Notes: generated by a model not told the origin, from the letters alone. A stretch of 64,000 bases of DNA from UBA4660 sp034408895 (GCA_034408895.1 JAWXCI010000043.1:3294-67293), one strand, 5' to 3'. Counted from the first letter of the stretch, positions 9,101 through 17,686 are shown. Numbers and translations are program-made.

Positions 9101-10758
9101 AGGTGCAGGGCTATTTCGCGCCCACTATTTCAGCCGCACCCACCACCGAAGTTTGTCCCGGTCTTTCCACTTTCATCATTGCTGAAACTAATGCGGCAAA
9201 CCTCATACTATGGCAACCACCTCTGAGTGGGAATAATCCGGTGCAAGAGATTTTCGAACCCGGCATATACACTTTTACACAGCAACTCTGCGGCATCACA
9301 TCTGCTGTTTCTATCGCGATCGGTGAGATAATTCCTCTTGCATCCATCCAGCAAAGCTCAACACTGTGTGCCGGTGATTCTGCGTTGTTCATTGCCAATC
9401 CAGATTTGTTGGCTTACCAGTGGTTTCCATCCGGAGCCACGAATGATTCTCTTTACATATCTACAGCGGACACATTGGTTGTAATGACTACAGATTATCT
9501 TGGGTGCAATGCCTTTTCCGATTCGCTCATTGTTCCACTCCAGGATTTTCAGCCGGAAATTGTATCACCTGAAATAGCCTGTGAAGGAAGCACGACAACC
9601 ATTGAAGTAAACTATGTCGACAGCATTTCATGGTTTAGCAATGAAGCACTCACAGAATTTATTTCCAGCGACACTCTTCTTTATCTGGAGATCATTGGCG
9701 ATTCAATTACAGTTTACTTGTCGGATACCTATCAGGATTGTCAGTTCGATCCCATCGAAGTAACCGTTATCACAAGTCAGTTACCCGATGCCATCATTAC
9801 TGGAGATACGGTTCTCTGCACGAATGAAACCATCGAACTGTTTTCACAAGGTGAAATGGGAGTGAGTTATGACTGGACATCCCCGAACGACAACGTGACA
9901 ACCGAAAATAATTTAGTTCTGACCGATGCAGCGATTTCGGACAGCGGATTTTATTTGTTGACAGTGCAGGATTCTCTCTGCTCAAACACGGATAGTCTTT
10001 TTGTAATCATTTATCCACTCCCGGTGGTGAGTCTGGTTCCAGATGGAAATATTTCTTTTTGTGATGGAGAGGAAACAGAAGCCGAAATCTCAGGTGCCTT
10101 CGCAACATTCACATGGTTCCTCAATGATGATGAATTTAATTCCACATCAACCACGCTGACACTTGAGGAAGCAGGAACTTATTTTGCTGAAGTAGTTTCA
10201 ATCGAAGGATGTGAAAACATCAGCGAAGAACTTACGATTACACTTTGGGAAATTCCACCCATTCCAATACTCTTAGGGGTTGAAATATGTGAGGGCGATA
10301 GTGCAGTGGTTACAGGGAGTGGTGAGTTCATATTGCATTGGCTGGATGAAAATGGTGAGCCTGTTGATGTTGGCGATACACTTGTACTCTACGATGTGGA
10401 GGCATACACAACACTCTTTGGTTTCATTCTATCTCCGCAAGGTTGTGAGAGTGCAATTGCGGAAACACAAGTTTCTGTAATTCCATGCGAAGGAATTCTT
10501 GCAAACATTTTTACTCCAAACGGTGATGATAAAAACGATGTATTTTCCTTCAACGTTTTTCTGGAATACCCTCAACGTGTTTTGATATTCGATCGTTGGG
10601 GTAATGAAGTGATGGTGCTGCGTGAGCCTTTCCTGTGGGATGGACGCGATGCATCCGGCAATCTGGTTTCCGGTGGGACCTATTACTACGTTATTGAATT
10701 CGGCAACTCATCTTACCAACTGGAAAACAAGGCGGGATATGTTTATGTGGTGAGATGA
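6172..10758 (+). CDS. Giant T9SS type B-sorted surface protein with SBBP-like propeller
   Basis: A 1528-residue extracellular protein. Residues 1-20 (MRTILFVFLSHILCSTVLSQ) are a signal peptide. Residues ~20-440 hold repeated units with DA.GN..VTG.F and KLDADGNFQWV-type words, which is the SBBP beta-propeller pattern. The middle consists of serial Ig/PKD-like modules with paired cysteines (for example ICEGDSAVV...). The last ~90 residues contain NIFTPNGDDKNDVF, then FDRWGNEV, WDGRDASG and GGTYYYVIEF, the classic type B T9SS sorting domain (also called gliding motility-associated C-terminal domain). It is thus predicted to be exported by T9SS and held on or released from the surface. No catalytic motif is visible, so adhesion or a structural role is inference. 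Its transcript converges on groL at a shared terminator. Confidence 0.9.
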   Translation: MRTILFVFLSHILCSTVLSQSNWLRSEGGQLQDEALDVCNDAEGNYIICGYFTGTSSIGSTTLYTQGQSDILIAKYNSSGILLWAETAGGVAGDHATAIATDDDGNIYVTGYFTAQSAFGNFELTATSSSREVFVTKLDADGNFQWVTRLGGHLEDESTAIEMDNAGNVLVTGFFRGIGDFGTENLSSTINTETEEHSRDIFLSKLGADGNVQWTRQGIAEKNDIGNDVACDQDGNVMLVGKFSGDITFDELHTNQVNYASFITLFSSTGDELLFEKALGAFLSINQVETTSSGQFVLGGNVSGYVTFFAGQPQSFFTPGEHALFLCALNNDGSVQWLSSDGSNNNVTLDALTISSTDELYVAGTFQCTFDDFAADFGPGSFNSVGFRDVYAAKYSASGTRQWQRQFAGKADDFVGGIAIQVEDKPIVAGSYEGVFNVPHHTSFLPGDGTIKTTPNYGSNCTPAETCTDVNLRKFNQVLGNGQREIFVSSPVHLARLPYYYYRNNLTDCFMIQPQLEIYNTDSLSCNSAYLGNNFLTCPEANNNFATWQWATWYQDYNIIPAYTSSWHPDIYYSAILNLASVSDDGEYWLSFTTVDGCYAQSDTIEIVVYDSPPHPLISDNVGINTLAYPADDIILCGTDSVQLTATVPDGMNVYWSGFYGGLDYDSLLTVTQSGDYTVYVNNDTCTALSTLMVQLDESSFENLQMGVAFKPPFFFDPLYFSPTEVFTSDTVFVCPNTTQVVAYFFEDSGTDDYSLYTGVSSAYFNITIGGVPLVNDTIPASHLLLPANQGDLEITMQAFFECDGLISESEVFQQVIHFEVLPQANIISASQLCPGSTLLLVATGYDAFEWNGPGTTSTAGIVEIISPDSILINQPGNYYATATGFENSTVCTSALSSYITITTQTSPVASMNPSNGVLCIGSTVQLMCSGSGIFSWYNVEGDFIASGASIAVDEPGYYQCQLINSTGCQLYSNIVQVQGYFAPTISAAPTTEVCPGLSTFIIAETNAANLILWQPPLSGNNPVQEIFEPGIYTFTQQLCGITSAVSIAIGEIIPLASIQQSSTLCAGDSALFIANPDLLAYQWFPSGATNDSLYISTADTLVVMTTDYLGCNAFSDSLIVPLQDFQPEIVSPEIACEGSTTTIEVNYVDSISWFSNEALTEFISSDTLLYLEIIGDSITVYLSDTYQDCQFDPIEVTVITSQLPDAIITGDTVLCTNETIELFSQGEMGVSYDWTSPNDNVTTENNLVLTDAAISDSGFYLLTVQDSLCSNTDSLFVIIYPLPVVSLVPDGNISFCDGEETEAEISGAFATFTWFLNDDEFNSTSTTLTLEEAGTYFAEVVSIEGCENISEELTITLWEIPPIPILLGVEICEGDSAVVTGSGEFILHWLDENGEPVDVGDTLVLYDVEAYTTLFGFILSPQGCESAIAETQVSVIPCEGILANIFTPNGDDKNDVFSFNVFLEYPQRVLIFDRWGNEVMVLREPFLWDGRDASGNLVSGGTYYYVIEFGNSSYQLENKAGYVYVVR

Positions 10759-10799
10759 TCACTGAAACCAACCGCACTGAAAGTCATTCTTACAAAATA

Positions 10800-10834
10800 A
10801 AAAGCCCCTCGAAATTTCTTTCGAAGGGCTTTTG
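10800..10834. terminator. Bidirectional intrinsic terminator
   Basis: AAAGCCCCTCGAAA and TTTCGAAGGGCTTTT form a strong stem with A- and T-runs on both sides, between two convergent stop codons (10758 plus, 10857 minus). It should serve both the surface protein gene and groL. Confidence 0.85.
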
Positions 10835-10856
10835 TGTATTCTAAACTGTTGGGGTA

Positions 10857-12488
10857 TTACATCATACCGCCCATTCCGCCACCGCCCATTTGGGGCATAG
10901 CAGGGGATTCTTCTTTGATGTCGCTTATCACACATTCAGTAGTGAGCAACATGCCTGCAATAGATGCCGCATTTTCGAGTGCAACACGCACCACTTTGGT
11001 GGGATCAATAACACCGGCTGCATAAAGGTTTTCGAAAACATCGGTGCGGGCATTGTAACCGAAGTCGTCTTTGCCTTCGCGCACTTTGTTTACAATCACT
11101 GCACCCTCGCCACCGGCATTGGCCACAATCTGGCGAAGTGGTTCTTCAATGGCACGAACCACAATGGATATCCCTGTTTGCTCATCTTCATTGGTTCCTT
11201 TCAGTTTTTCCAATGCTTTTGAGGCGCGTATAAGGGCGACACCACCACCGGGAACAATTCCTTCTTCCACAGCTGCGCGTGTTGCATGAAGGGCATCATC
11301 CACACGGTCTTTCTTCTCTTTCATTTCCACTTCGGTGGCTGCGCCTATATAGAGTACAGCTACACCACCAGCAAGTTTGGCAAGACGTTCCTGCAGTTTC
11401 TCGCGGTCGTAGTCCGATGTGGTTTTGTCAATCTGCGATTTGATTTCAGCAATGCGGCCACCAATAGCATCCTTGCTTCCGGCACCGTTTACTATGGTAG
11501 TGTTGTCTTTGTCAACAGTTATTTTCTCAGCCTTGCCTAAATCATTGAGTGTGGCGTTCTCCAGCTTCAACCCGGTTTCTTCGCTGATAACAGTTCCTCC
11601 TGTGAGGACAGCAATATCTTGTAGCATAGCTTTTCTGCGATCTCCAAATCCTGGAGCTTTTACTGCGCAAACTCGCAGTGAACCGCGAATCTTGTTCACT
11701 ACAAGAGTGGCAAGTGCTTCACCGTCCACATCTTCTGAAATAATCAAAAGTGGTTTGCCGGTTTGAGCTGCTTTCTCAAGAACAGGAAGCAATTCTTTCA
11801 TGCTGCTTATTTTCTTGTCATAAATCAGGATGTAGGCGCTTTCGAGATCAGCTTCCATCTGTTCAGCATTGGTAACAAAATAGGGAGACAGGTAACCACG
11901 ATCGAACTGCATACCTTCTACGGTCTTCATTTCGGTTTCAGTTCCTTTGGCTTCTTCTACAGTTATCACACCTTCAATTCCCACTTTAGCCATTGCCTCG
12001 GAAATAAGTGTTCCGATGGTTTCATCATTGTTTGAAGAAACAGAAGCTACCTGCTTAATTCTGTTGTTGTCGTTTCCAACCTGCTTCGATATTTTCTTTA
12101 GTTCCGCCACCACTGCAACTACAGCCTTATCAATTCCACGTTTAAGATCCATCGGGTTAGCACCACTGGCCACGTTTCTCAGCCCAGTAGTAACTATAGC
12201 TTGTGCAAGAACAGTTGCAGTTGTAGTTCCGTCACCTGCAATATCCGCAGTTTTGGATGCCACTTCTTTAAGCATTTGCGCTCCCATGTTTTCGATAGGA
12301 TCTTTTAGTTCAATCTCCTTCGCCACGGTTACTCCATCCTTTGTAATTACGGGTGCACCGAACTTTTTGTCGAGCACCACATTGCGGCCTTTTGGTCCCA
12401 ATGTCACTTTCACTGCGTTGGCCATTGCGTCCACTCCGTTCTTGAGTTTCTCACGGGCACTGGTATTAAAGGTTATTTCTTTTGCCAT
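10857..12488 (-). CDS. groL: Chaperonin GroEL
   Basis: 60 kDa chaperonin that folds proteins in an ATP-driven double ring with GroES. The 543-residue sequence starts MAKEITFNTSAREKLKNG and has the usual VTLGPKGRNVVLDKKFG and GDGTTTATVLAQAI ATP-site segments, and ends in the Gly/Met-rich tail MPQMGGGGMGGMM. Length and motifs are normal. It lies 49 bases after groS in the same direction, so the two form the standard groSL operon. Its 3' end meets the bidirectional terminator at 10800-10834. Confidence 0.98.
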   Translation of the reverse strand: MAKEITFNTSAREKLKNGVDAMANAVKVTLGPKGRNVVLDKKFGAPVITKDGVTVAKEIELKDPIENMGAQMLKEVASKTADIAGDGTTTATVLAQAIVTTGLRNVASGANPMDLKRGIDKAVVAVVAELKKISKQVGNDNNRIKQVASVSSNNDETIGTLISEAMAKVGIEGVITVEEAKGTETEMKTVEGMQFDRGYLSPYFVTNAEQMEADLESAYILIYDKKISSMKELLPVLEKAAQTGKPLLIISEDVDGEALATLVVNKIRGSLRVCAVKAPGFGDRRKAMLQDIAVLTGGTVISEETGLKLENATLNDLGKAEKITVDKDNTTIVNGAGSKDAIGGRIAEIKSQIDKTTSDYDREKLQERLAKLAGGVAVLYIGAATEVEMKEKKDRVDDALHATRAAVEEGIVPGGGVALIRASKALEKLKGTNEDEQTGISIVVRAIEEPLRQIVANAGGEGAVIVNKVREGKDDFGYNARTDVFENLYAAGVIDPTKVVRVALENAASIAGMLLTTECVISDIKEESPAMPQMGGGGMGGMM

Positions 12489-12537
12489 TGTTCTATGAAT
12501 TTTGATGAGTTAATGAATTTTTTGTTGAGTTAGCGAT

Positions 12538-12813
12538 TCAGATTATTGCGAAGATGTCGGACTCACGCATGATGAGGTATTCCTTGCCGTCCACGGTAAT
12601 CTCAGTTCCGGCATACTTTCCATAAAGAACGGTGTCCCCAGCTTTTACAGTCATGGGCTCATCCTTTTTTCCTATTCCAGCAGCTATCACTTTTCCGCGC
12701 TGTGGCTTTTCTTTAGCCGTGTCTGGAATAATGATTCCACTGGCTGTGGTGGTTTCAGCAGCGCTTGGCTCTACGAGCACACGGTCTGCAATGGGTTTTA
12801 CGTTTACTGACAT
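12538..12813 (-). CDS. groS: Co-chaperonin GroES
   Basis: 91-residue heptameric lid of the GroEL chamber. The sequence starts MSVNVKPIADRVLVEPSAAE, has the mobile loop ETTTASGIIIPDTAKEKPQ at about 20-38, and ends with EYLIMRESDIFAII. Length is normal. It leads the groSL operon. No CIRCE-type inverted repeat is visible; instead the 190-base upstream gap holds several TGTCA/TGACA half-sites and a TGGCAC word (see separate entries), which may replace HrcA control. Confidence 0.97.
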   Translation of the reverse strand: MSVNVKPIADRVLVEPSAAETTTASGIIIPDTAKEKPQRGKVIAAGIGKKDEPMTVKAGDTVLYGKYAGTEITVDGKEYLIMRESDIFAII

Positions 12814-12865
12814 GATTAATAAATTTAAATGAGTTAATTGATTTTGATATTCAGAGACCCGCGCC

Positions 12866-12882
12866 TGTCACCTTTTGTGCCA
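12866..12882 (-). promoter_or_regulatory. Possible -24/-12-like promoter for groSL
   Basis: On the minus strand TGGCAC (12882-12877) is followed after five bases by GTGAC (12871-12867), about 55 bases before the groS start. TGGCAC matches a sigma54 -24 element; the -12 half is poor (GA in place of the conserved GC). No TAnnTTTG housekeeping motif was seen upstream of groS. Tentative. Confidence 0.3.
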
Positions 12883-12928
12883 GCCGGATGTCTCGGTTTT
12901 TTTCTACAGAACTTGGCAGACTCGCAGA

Positions 12929-12967
12929 CAAAAAATGTCAGTTGGAAGGACACACTGACATTTTTTG
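12929..12967 (-). terminator. Perfect 14-base hairpin after secG
   Basis: CAAAAAATGTCAGT (12929-12942) is the exact reverse complement of ACTGACATTTTTTG (12954-12967), with an 11-base loop. Read on the minus strand it is a stem ending in a T-run, so it can terminate secG transcription. It also carries the TGTCA/TGACA word and could be an operator for groS. Confidence 0.6.
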
Positions 12968-12977
12968 AATATGGGGA

Positions 12978-12997
12978 TTGACAGTTTTCACTGTCAA
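12978..12997. promoter_or_regulatory. Second palindrome TTGACAGT/ACTGTCAA before groS
   Basis: TTGACAGT-TTTC-ACTGTCAA is a perfect 8-base inverted repeat just after the secG stop. It repeats the TGACA half-site of the neighbouring 12929-12967 hairpin, suggesting tandem protein-binding sites or a double terminator. Confidence 0.45.
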
Positions 12998-13003
12998 GAT
13001 GCA

Positions 13004-13324
13004 TCACTGAGGAGGCGGCACATCGGCCGGAGGTGCTGCATCAGTTCCGGTAGCAGGCCCTGAGGGTTGCTCTGTTGCCGGTGAATTTTGGATGGTTCGC
13101 TCGCTTGCATAGAAATAAGCCGAAAGAAGGCAAAGCGCAAAAACGGCAGTGGCCAGGTACCAGGTGGCTTTTTCAAGAAAATCGGTGGTGCGTTGCACAC
13201 CGCCAATTTGCTGAGTGCCCTGGAAGCCTACTGCAAGTCCTCCCCCTTTGGGGTTTTGCACGAGCACCACAAGGCCGAGCAATACACTACAGATAACAAC
13301 TAGAAGAATAATAAACGATGCCAT
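13004..13324 (-). CDS. secG: Protein-export membrane protein SecG
   Basis: Small subunit of the SecYEG translocon in the inner membrane. The 106-residue protein has two hydrophobic helices (about residues 3-21 and 52-72) around the conserved cytoplasmic stretch VLVQNPKGGGLAVGFQG (SecG signature: NPKGGGL). The carboxyl end is a Pro/Ala-rich tail (residues ~82-106), longer than in enteric SecG but usual in Bacteroidota. It follows the TPR gene by five bases (13330 to 13324), so the two are likely co-transcribed and perhaps translationally coupled. Confidence 0.93.
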   Translation of the reverse strand: MASFIILLVVICSVLLGLVVLVQNPKGGGLAVGFQGTQQIGGVQRTTDFLEKATWYLATAVFALCLLSAYFYASERTIQNSPATEQPSGPATGTDAAPPADVPPPQ

Positions 13325-13329
13325 AAAAT

Positions 13330-14349
13330 TTACTTTTTGTTCTTGTCCAGATTTTTTAAACGGGCGGCAAAGTAAATACTTTTCTCAGGGTAAAGCTCCA
13401 TCAATTTTCGATACGCTTTTCGCGCCCTGTCCATCTTGCCCTGCTTCACGTACAAGTCGGCAATAGTTTCCGATACAATAGAAATATCCTCCTCTATACT
13501 AGTGCGGGCAATGTTGCCGGTCAGGTATTCATCCGCTTTTCCAGGAGTTATTTTGGGTTCCATCCGAATAAACCGGTCAATAAGCTGCTGCTGGTGCAAC
13601 TTGAGGGATGGTTTTTCTACAGCAATTGTTTCGCTGGTTTGATTTGTTGCCTGCTCTGCTTCGGCTTGTGTTGTCCGTAGCCAATCACTAGCAGCTTCAG
13701 GCCGTTCCGAAGCAGGTCGGGAAGATTCAACTTTTTCCAAATAGTGAATTTGGCTGGCTCTGCGATGCAGCCACAGAGAATAATCATCACCTGCATGCGT
13801 TTCAGATTCGTTCTCCTTAAATCCCGCTTCTGGTTCAATAACAGCGAGAGGCTCTTTCTGTTCTGCCACGTCATCAGCCACTTCCTTTTCTATGGATGAT
13901 GACACTGCTTCAACTATGATTTCACGTTGAAGGTCATCCATGTCATTTGCCCGAAAAACCGGTTGAGGTATGGGCAAAAATTCTGGCACCGGCTGGCGGG
14001 TAACTTCCGGCTGTTCAGGCTCAATTTGCAATGGAGTATGCTCAGGGAAATGTATTGGCGTATTTGCAAGAGTTATTTCTTCTGGCATTTGAGTGCGCGA
14101 CTCGTGCTTTCCTTTTTCCTTCTGTTTTACATATTCATAAAGCACTTTGCGGTTGGCCACATAAGTTGCTGCGGTGTGCAACTGATGCGTAAAACGATAA
14201 TCATTCACCGCCTGGTATTTCTTAAGGAGTAAAAGATGAGCCGAGGTGAAATAAGGAAATTCAGAAGTGATGTGCTCCAATTCCCCGGCAGAAAGTTGCT
14301 CAAGAAATTCTGGATTCTCAATGGCCTTTTGGATGAGGTCTTTGTTCAT
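13330..14349 (-). CDS. TPR-type conserved protein of the lptE-secG cluster
   Basis: 339 residues, no signal peptide. The amino-terminal ~80 residues (MNKDLIQKAIENPEFLEQLS, then FPYFTSAHLLLLKKYQAVND) are a helical conserved block. The centre (residues ~85-260) is acidic, proline- and glutamate-rich and low in order. The carboxyl end (ISIVSETIADLYVKQGKMD, then RARKAYRKLMELYPEKS) is one clear TPR unit. It is a lineage-specific family usually found between lptE and secG in Bacteroidota; its job is unknown to me. The neighbours suggest a role linked to envelope assembly or Sec export, which is inference from position only. Confidence 0.8.
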   Translation of the reverse strand: MNKDLIQKAIENPEFLEQLSAGELEHITSEFPYFTSAHLLLLKKYQAVNDYRFTHQLHTAATYVANRKVLYEYVKQKEKGKHESRTQMPEEITLANTPIHFPEHTPLQIEPEQPEVTRQPVPEFLPIPQPVFRANDMDDLQREIIVEAVSSSIEKEVADDVAEQKEPLAVIEPEAGFKENESETHAGDDYSLWLHRRASQIHYLEKVESSRPASERPEAASDWLRTTQAEAEQATNQTSETIAVEKPSLKLHQQQLIDRFIRMEPKITPGKADEYLTGNIARTSIEEDISIVSETIADLYVKQGKMDRARKAYRKLMELYPEKSIYFAARLKNLDKNKK

Positions 14350-14394
14350 GAAGTTGGCTTATGGTTGCGGGCTCAAAGGGTTCAACAATTGCCT

Positions 14395-14892
14395 TCACCA
14401 GTTTCCCACGCTGGCGTTGTACACATCTTGAGCGAGTTGGTCATTTATTTCGGACCAAAGGGGTTCTTCTACACTGAACAAATCCTGAGAGGCCTCGAAG
14501 TCAGCGAAGCGTGAAAATGTTTTGTCAAAACTGAGGTCTGATTCAAGAGTATTGGTGTACTTCACTTTAATGGTAATGGTAAGTCGGTTCAATGCTGCTG
14601 TTTCGTTGGCCTGTGTGGCTACAGGAGTTATGCGGTAGTCAGTCACTGATCCTTTATAGCTCAATTCGCCACCCGATTCAGCAAGTTGAAGTGGCGACTG
14701 GGAAAGCAACTGTTCTTTAAGCGTTTCGGTAAATCGCTGTGCGTAAACCTGGGAAGCCAAAGCGGTTTGGGGTTTGAAATATTCTACTGAAAAAGTTTTC
14801 GCTCCACTGAACTGACCACCGGTAAAAGAGTAGCGCGCGGAGCATCCGCTTATGGCAACCAAACAAATCAGAATACCGGCCAATTTTATCAT
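14395..14892 (-). CDS. lptE: LptE-like LPS-assembly lipoprotein
   Basis: 165-residue lipoprotein with signal peptide and lipobox ISGC (Cys at about residue 17), consistent with outer-membrane anchoring. The remainder (AKTFSVEYFKPQTALAS, FTETLKEQLLSQ, then LTITIKVKYTNTLES) fits the Bacteroidota LptE-like family that plugs the LptD barrel for lipopolysaccharide insertion. It begins 12 bases after the stop of the sigma54-type activator gene and leads into the TPR-secG pair, the conserved order in this phylum. The function is by family and synteny; LptD is not in the window. Confidence 0.82.
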   Translation of the reverse strand: MIKLAGILICLVAISGCSARYSFTGGQFSGAKTFSVEYFKPQTALASQVYAQRFTETLKEQLLSQSPLQLAESGGELSYKGSVTDYRITPVATQANETAALNRLTITIKVKYTNTLESDLSFDKTFSRFADFEASQDLFSVEEPLWSEINDQLAQDVYNASVGNW

Positions 14893-14904
14893 CTTACATC
14901 AGGA

Positions 14905-16146
14905 TCATTTCAAATTGTACTCTTTTATTTTCCGGTAGAGCGTGCGTTCGGAAATTCCCAATTCTTCAGCAGCGTGCTTGCGTTTGTTCTTATGCTTTTT
15001 AAGGGCTTTTGCGATATACTCTTTCTCCGAATCCTGAAGCGAAAATCTTTCTTCCACCACTTCGTGAACTTGCGGTGTGGTTCCATTACCGGCTACAGCC
15101 TGGCCTATGCGAATGACTCCTGTTTGCGGAACACCGGTGGGTTGGCTGTGCCGGTGTTGACCTTCGCTGAAAACCCTTTGCACCAACTCCGTGTTTTCAT
15201 CGTTTTGTTCAAAGCTACCCGACTGGATAATACCCATCACCAATTTCTTGACATCGTTCAAATCATTCTTCATGTCGAAGAGCACTTTGTAAAGAATTTC
15301 TCTTTCTGAAAATTGCGATTCGGTTCCCGATGCAGGAGGAATCATAAGTGACTTGCTTGCAAAACCTTCCTGGGGTAAATAGAAACGTAAAGTTTCTGGT
15401 GTGATGGTGCGTTCTTGTTCCAGCACACTCAATTGCTCAGTAATGTTCTTCAGTTGGCGGATGTTACCTGGCCAGGAATAATTCATCATCAACTCGCTGG
15501 CTTCGTCAGTGAGTTGGAGCAGGGGCATCCGGTACTTTTCGGCAAAATCGGTAGTGAATTTTGCAAAGAGCAAGGGGATGTCTTCTCTCCTTTCGCGCAG
15601 CGGTGGCAGGTAAACCGGTACCTGGTTCAAACGATAGTATAGGTCTTCGCGAAATTTTCCATTGCGTATGGCATCACTGAAATCAACGTTAGTTGCTGCC
15701 ACCATGCGCACATCTGTCTTTTGCATTTTGGATGATCCCACACGAATAAATTCTCCCGTTTCGAGCACACGCAGCAAACGAACTTGAGTACCGAGCGGAA
15801 GTTCTGCCACCTCGTCCAGAAAAATTGTTCCGCCATTGGCTTCCTCAAAGTATCCCTTGCGGGCATCGGATGCCCCGGTGAATGAACCTTTCTCGTGACC
15901 GAATAATTCTGAATCAATGGTGCCTTCAGGAATGGCACCACAGTTTACAGCTATGTATGGCGCATGTTTTCTTGCGCTGTAAGCGTGAATAATTTTCGGG
16001 ATGTTTTCTTTCCCGGTTCCGCTTTCACCATTGATGAGTACTGACATGTTGGTTGCTGCCACCTGCACTGCAATGTCAAGTGAGCGCAAGAGCATCGGGG
16101 AGTTGCCGATGATTTCGAAACGTTGTTTAACAGATTTGATGTCCAT
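14905..16146 (-). CDS. Sigma54-interacting AAA+ transcriptional activator
   Basis: 413-residue enhancer-binding protein without a receiver domain. From MDIKSVKQRF it has Walker A GESGTGKE (about 40-47), the sigma54-contact loop as GSFTGA (GAFTGA is the usual form), Walker B GGTIFLDEVAELP, and a Fis-type helix-turn-helix at the end (HAAEELGISERTLYRKIKEY). It should remodel sigma54 polymerase in an ATP-driven way. With no sensor domain, control probably lies in its level or a partner. A longer frame to 16203 overlaps miaB, so ATG 16146 is preferred; it lies 16 bases after the miaB stop. Its targets are not known; a TGGCAC word before groS, three genes on, is one place to look. Confidence 0.9.
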   Translation of the reverse strand: MDIKSVKQRFEIIGNSPMLLRSLDIAVQVAATNMSVLINGESGTGKENIPKIIHAYSARKHAPYIAVNCGAIPEGTIDSELFGHEKGSFTGASDARKGYFEEANGGTIFLDEVAELPLGTQVRLLRVLETGEFIRVGSSKMQKTDVRMVAATNVDFSDAIRNGKFREDLYYRLNQVPVYLPPLRERREDIPLLFAKFTTDFAEKYRMPLLQLTDEASELMMNYSWPGNIRQLKNITEQLSVLEQERTITPETLRFYLPQEGFASKSLMIPPASGTESQFSEREILYKVLFDMKNDLNDVKKLVMGIIQSGSFEQNDENTELVQRVFSEGQHRHSQPTGVPQTGVIRIGQAVAGNGTTPQVHEVVEERFSLQDSEKEYIAKALKKHKNKRKHAAEELGISERTLYRKIKEYNLK

Positions 16147-16162
16147 ATTCCGAAGAGTAAAA

Positions 16163-17686
16163 TTAGGATGATGAAGAGTTGTTTGGATAGACTTTGATGA
16201 CATGCCCCAGGAGCGTTACACTGGTGCAATCGGTTGTCAGCACATCCACATAGCCTCCTTTATTAATATTATTCTTTTTCGGGAAGACAACTACCACGTT
16301 TTGTGTGTTACGCCCGAAGAAATGATTCTCGGATTTCTTCGACACGCCTTCTACTAAAACCCTTTGCACATAGCCCACATATTTTTTTGTGCGAATAGCT
16401 GAGTTCTTCATCTGCACATCTATTACTTCCTGCAATCTTCTTCCTTTCACTTCTTCGGGTAAATCGTCATCATATTTTCTTTCTGCCAACGTTTTCGGGC
16501 GCTCGGAGTACTTGAACATGTAGGCCAGTTCATATTGCACTGAGCTCATCAATGAAATGGTGTCCTGATGTTCTTCTTCTGTTTCACCGCAGAAGCCTGT
16601 GATAATGTCTGTTGATATTCCACAATGGGGCATGATAGTGCGGATGGATTTTATCTTTTCCAAATACCACTCACGAGTGTAGCCGCGGTTCATGCGCTTC
16701 AGCACATTACTATTCCCACTTTGCACTGGCAGATGAATGTATTTGCAGATGTTTTCATATTTCGCCATCACATGCAGCACATCATCGGTCATGTCTTTTG
16801 GGTGGGAAGTGGAAAATCGTATGCGCAGGTCGGGATGAATTTGTGCAACCATTTCCATCAACTGGGCAAAATTTACCGTTGGTTTTTCAGGTTCAACAAT
16901 TTCGCCTTTGCCGGTCATGTTCCATTTGAAACTGTCCACGTTTTGTCCCAACAATGTTATCTCGCGGTAGCCTGCGCTGAACAATTCCGTTGCTTCGCGA
17001 ACAATTGTTTGCGGGTCGCGGCTGCGTTCTCTTCCTCTTGTAAATGGGACTACACAAAATGAACACATGTTGTCGCAGCCGCGCATGATGGAGATGAATG
17101 CAGTGACTCCGTTGCTGTTCAAGCGCACAGGTGTTATCTCCGCATAAGTTTCTTCACGGCTCAGCAAAACATTGACGGCTTGATGACCATCGTCCACTTT
17201 ATTAATAAGGTTGGGGAGGTCGCGGTAGGCATCGGGGCCAACCACGAGGTCAACGAGTTTTTCTTCTTCCAGAAATTTTTCACGAAGCCTTTCAGCCATG
17301 CAGCCAAGTACGCCAATAGTCATGGAGGGTTTGCGCCTTTTGATGCTGCGGAGGTAATCGAGCCGCCCACGGATGCGTTGCTCGGCATTGTCGCGGATGG
17401 CGCAGGTATTCAGCAACACAAGGTCGGCTTCTTCGGGGTCGCGGGTGGTGGTGAAACCTTCTTTGGCAAGAATGCTTGCTACGATTTCGCTGTCAGAAAA
17501 ATTCATCTGGCATCCGTAGCTTTCAAGAAGGAGTTTGCGGGGGGGCTTGGCGGAGACTACCTCTGTTTCCAACATGAGGTATTCGCCCTGGCGGGTTTCT
17601 TCAATTATTTTTTCTTCCACAGTGTTTGGCTGTTTTGAAATATGAGTGGCGAAGATATGGGTGGACACTATCCCGCCCATTTTCAA
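16163..17686 (-). CDS. miaB: tRNA-2-methylthio-N6-dimethylallyladenosine synthase MiaB
   Basis: Radical-SAM methylthiotransferase that adds a methylthio group to A37 of tRNAs reading UNN codons. The amino domain has the first cluster cysteines in ESYGCQMNFSD, NTCAIRDNA and GVLGCMAER; the radical-SAM cluster is CDNMCSFCVVPFTRGRERS; a TRAM domain closes the protein (about 430-500). The frame gives 507 residues from ATG 17686. An in-frame GTG at 17620 (VEEKIIEE...) matches the start region of relatives better, so the true start may be there. It heads the run miaB - activator - lptE - TPR - secG, spaced 16 bases from the next gene. Confidence 0.95.
   Translation of the reverse strand: MKMGGIVSTHIFATHISKQPNTVEEKIIEETRQGEYLMLETEVVSAKPPRKLLLESYGCQMNFSDSEIVASILAKEGFTTTRDPEEADLVLLNTCAIRDNAEQRIRGRLDYLRSIKRRKPSMTIGVLGCMAERLREKFLEEEKLVDLVVGPDAYRDLPNLINKVDDGHQAVNVLLSREETYAEITPVRLNSNGVTAFISIMRGCDNMCSFCVVPFTRGRERSRDPQTIVREATELFSAGYREITLLGQNVDSFKWNMTGKGEIVEPEKPTVNFAQLMEMVAQIHPDLRIRFSTSHPKDMTDDVLHVMAKYENICKYIHLPVQSGNSNVLKRMNRGYTREWYLEKIKSIRTIMPHCGISTDIITGFCGETEEEHQDTISLMSSVQYELAYMFKYSERPKTLAERKYDDDLPEEVKGRRLQEVIDVQMKNSAIRTKKYVGYVQRVLVEGVSKKSENHFFGRNTQNVVVVFPKKNNINKGGYVDVLTTDCTSVTLLGHVIKVYPNNSSSS

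Noticed and set aside
16147..16203. Nineteen extra residues on the sigma54-type activator, overlapping miaB
   Set aside because: The residues have no family similarity and ATG 16146 gives normal spacing after the miaB stop.
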